Below, one piece after another: positions 63,006 to 64,000 of a stretch of 64,000 nt of DNA (position 1 is the stretch's first letter; each line of letters begins with the position of its first letter). The translations under genes were made by a program, and so were the position numbers. Origin of the DNA: Staphylococcus saccharolyticus (GTDB lineage: Bacteria > Bacillota > Bacilli > Staphylococcales > Staphylococcaceae). The notes under the pieces were generated by a model. It ran no database searches, was not told where the DNA came from, and worked only from the letters and a program-made list of their open reading frames with translations. The stretch lies in assembly GCF_900458815.1 (NCBI RefSeq), contig NZ_UHDZ01000001.1, positions 2,170,001 through 2,234,000 on the forward strand. The letters run 5' to 3'.

Positions 63006-63803
63006 TTAGTGAATATATTTATAATTATAAACTTGGTACGCCGGGATTGTTCTATAAGTAACATATCCTGGAGCTGCACTCCAGTTCATTTCTGAAACTA
63101 AAATACTACCGTTACTGTTGATACGCTCAACAAATGCAACGTGACCATAGTAACCAGCGTCAGTTTGTGCTATCGAACCTACAGTTGGTCTGTAGTCAAT
63201 TGTGTAACCATCTGCTACTGATGCATTATCCCAATTATTCGCATTCCACCAGTAAGTACTGATACCTTTACCTATTTCAGAACGTCTATTAAATACGTGC
63301 CAAGTACATTGTCCCCAAGTATATAAGTTTTGATGGCAAAATACTGGTGTGTAATAACCACCATTTGAACTAGAATTACTAGCTGATGAACTACCAGAAC
63401 CACCTTTACCTGGAACTTTTAGTTTTTGGCCAGGATAAATAAAGAAATTATCAAGTCCATTTAACTGCATAATTTTTTGATATGTTGTTCCATACTTCGC
63501 AGCTATAGCTGATAATGAATCTCCAGCTTTAACAGTATAAACGGAGCCACCTTTAGATGATGTCGCCTTTGAAGATTTAGATGACGACCCCGATACTTTA
63601 AGAACTTGATTAGGGAAAATTAAGTTCGAAGTCAATCCATTCAGTGACTTTAATTTAGTAATAGAAATTCCATATTTGTGAGAAATTGACCAAACTGATT
63701 CTCCACTTTTCACTGTATGTGTTGTAGCAGCTTGTGCATGAGTTGATGCTAATGCGCTAATTGCAGTTGTTCCAATAAGAGCAGTTATGTATTTTTTTTG
63801 CAC
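63006..63803 (-). CDS. sle1: Secreted LysM-CHAP autolysin, Sle1/Aaa/Aae-like
   Basis: Peptidoglycan amidase for daughter-cell splitting. It has 265 residues: signal peptide (1-25, cut after AQA), LysM 1 at about 28-70 ('[29 protein letters not shown]'), LysM 2 at about 88-130 ('[29 protein letters not shown]'), a Ser-rich linker, and a CHAP domain (145-265) with catalytic Cys in '[11 protein letters not shown]' and His in 'YYGHVAF'. The S. aureus and S. epidermidis forms have three LysM (324-334 residues), so this one is short by a repeat. GTG start after AGGAGG. Confidence 0.9.
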   Translation of the reverse strand: MQKKYITALIGTTAISALASTHAQAATTHTVKSGESVWSISHKYGISITKLKSLNGLTSNLIFPNQVLKVSGSSSKSSKATSSKGGSVYTVKAGDSLSAIAAKYGTTYQKIMQLNGLDNFFIYPGQKLKVPGKGGSGSSSASNSSSNGGYYTPVFCHQNLYTWGQCTWHVFNRRSEIGKGISTYWWNANNWDNASVADGYTIDYRPTVGSIAQTDAGYYGHVAFVERINSNGSILVSEMNWSAAPGYVTYRTIPAYQVYNYKYIH

Positions 63804-63859
63804 TTGAAATCCTCCTCTACTTTACTTTTTTATTCCCCGAATATTTATAACTCATTAAT

Positions 63860-63914
63860 ATTATACTACTTAATTATGAACACGATGTGTGTGTTTGATG
63901 ACATTCTGATTACA
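63860..63914 (-). promoter_or_regulatory. sle1 promoter region with a probable WalR site
   Basis: Minus strand: TGTAAT-CAGAA-TGTCAT (63898-63914), one base from the WalR consensus TGTWAH-N5-TGTWAH. A -10 TATAAT follows at 63860-63865. In S. aureus the WalKR system controls this autolysin. No clear -35 is visible, as expected for an activated promoter. Confidence 0.6.
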
Positions 63915-64000
63915 AAAATTATCATTTATAAATAATAGGATTACACTCAAATATATTTACGACTATACAAATTCATCATTATTACAATATCTTTTTTATT

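Overview
This window is chromosomal DNA of a low-GC coagulase-negative Staphylococcus. The gene order (lysS-folKBP-cysK-hslO-ftsH-hpt-tilS ... tmk-rRNA-recR-dnaX-SRP RNA-tre-glt-sle1) is the region near the origin known from S. aureus and S. epidermidis, and nearly every protein reads as a staphylococcal orthologue. I place it in the S. epidermidis/S. capitis group by recall only. The number of broken genes would also fit S. saccharolyticus, an anaerobic relative known for gene decay. That species call is an inference.

Layout. 1-2309: lysS 5' end (partial), a decayed remnant, and the folate genes folK-folB-folP. 2616-9288: cysK, hslO, ftsH, hpt, tilS. 9564-17526: yabR, divIC, rqcP (yabO), a frameshifted yabN/mazG, a frameshifted MATE/MurJ-like flippase, mfd and pth. 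17784-25983: rplY, prs, glmU, spoVG, a nonsense-mutated ridA, purR, ispE, veg, rsmA, rnmV. 26191-36440: tatD, metG, rsmI, a GIY-YIG protein, a tRNA methyltransferase, yabA, ricT, holB, yaaQ, tmk, an Orn/Lys/Arg decarboxylase and a GNAT acetyltransferase. 37063-42098: one rRNA operon (16S-23S-5S, no spacer tRNA) with two tandem promoters. 42661-46416: recR, ebfC, dnaX, a GNAT gene and the long Bacillus-type SRP RNA. 46534-57838: the trehalose (treR, treC, treP) and glutamate synthase (gltD, gltB, gltC) loci, in which every gene except treR is interrupted, plus an intact tRNA-Ser. 57991-64000: two YibE/F membrane proteins, a GNAT and a Nudix protein, a small membrane protein, a wrecked glycosyltransferase gene and a short LysM-CHAP autolysin.

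How the genes work together. Most encode information processing (translation factors, rRNA and tRNA modification, replication clamp loading, transcription-coupled repair), cell wall precursor supply (glmU, prs), folate and isoprenoid synthesis, and stress protection (hslO, ftsH). The left part is mostly on the minus strand, as expected for leading-strand genes near the origin.

I found no phage, insertion sequence, CRISPR array or recognisable defence system. The most notable feature is dense gene decay: about 15 lesions between 47 and 58 kb, against single lesions elsewhere. If real, the strain cannot make glutamate by GOGAT or use trehalose through its PTS, while keeping treR and its operator. 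Many lesions are one-base changes in short homopolymers, so sequencing error must be excluded first. The nonsense codons and the substitutions at conserved positions argue for real decay.
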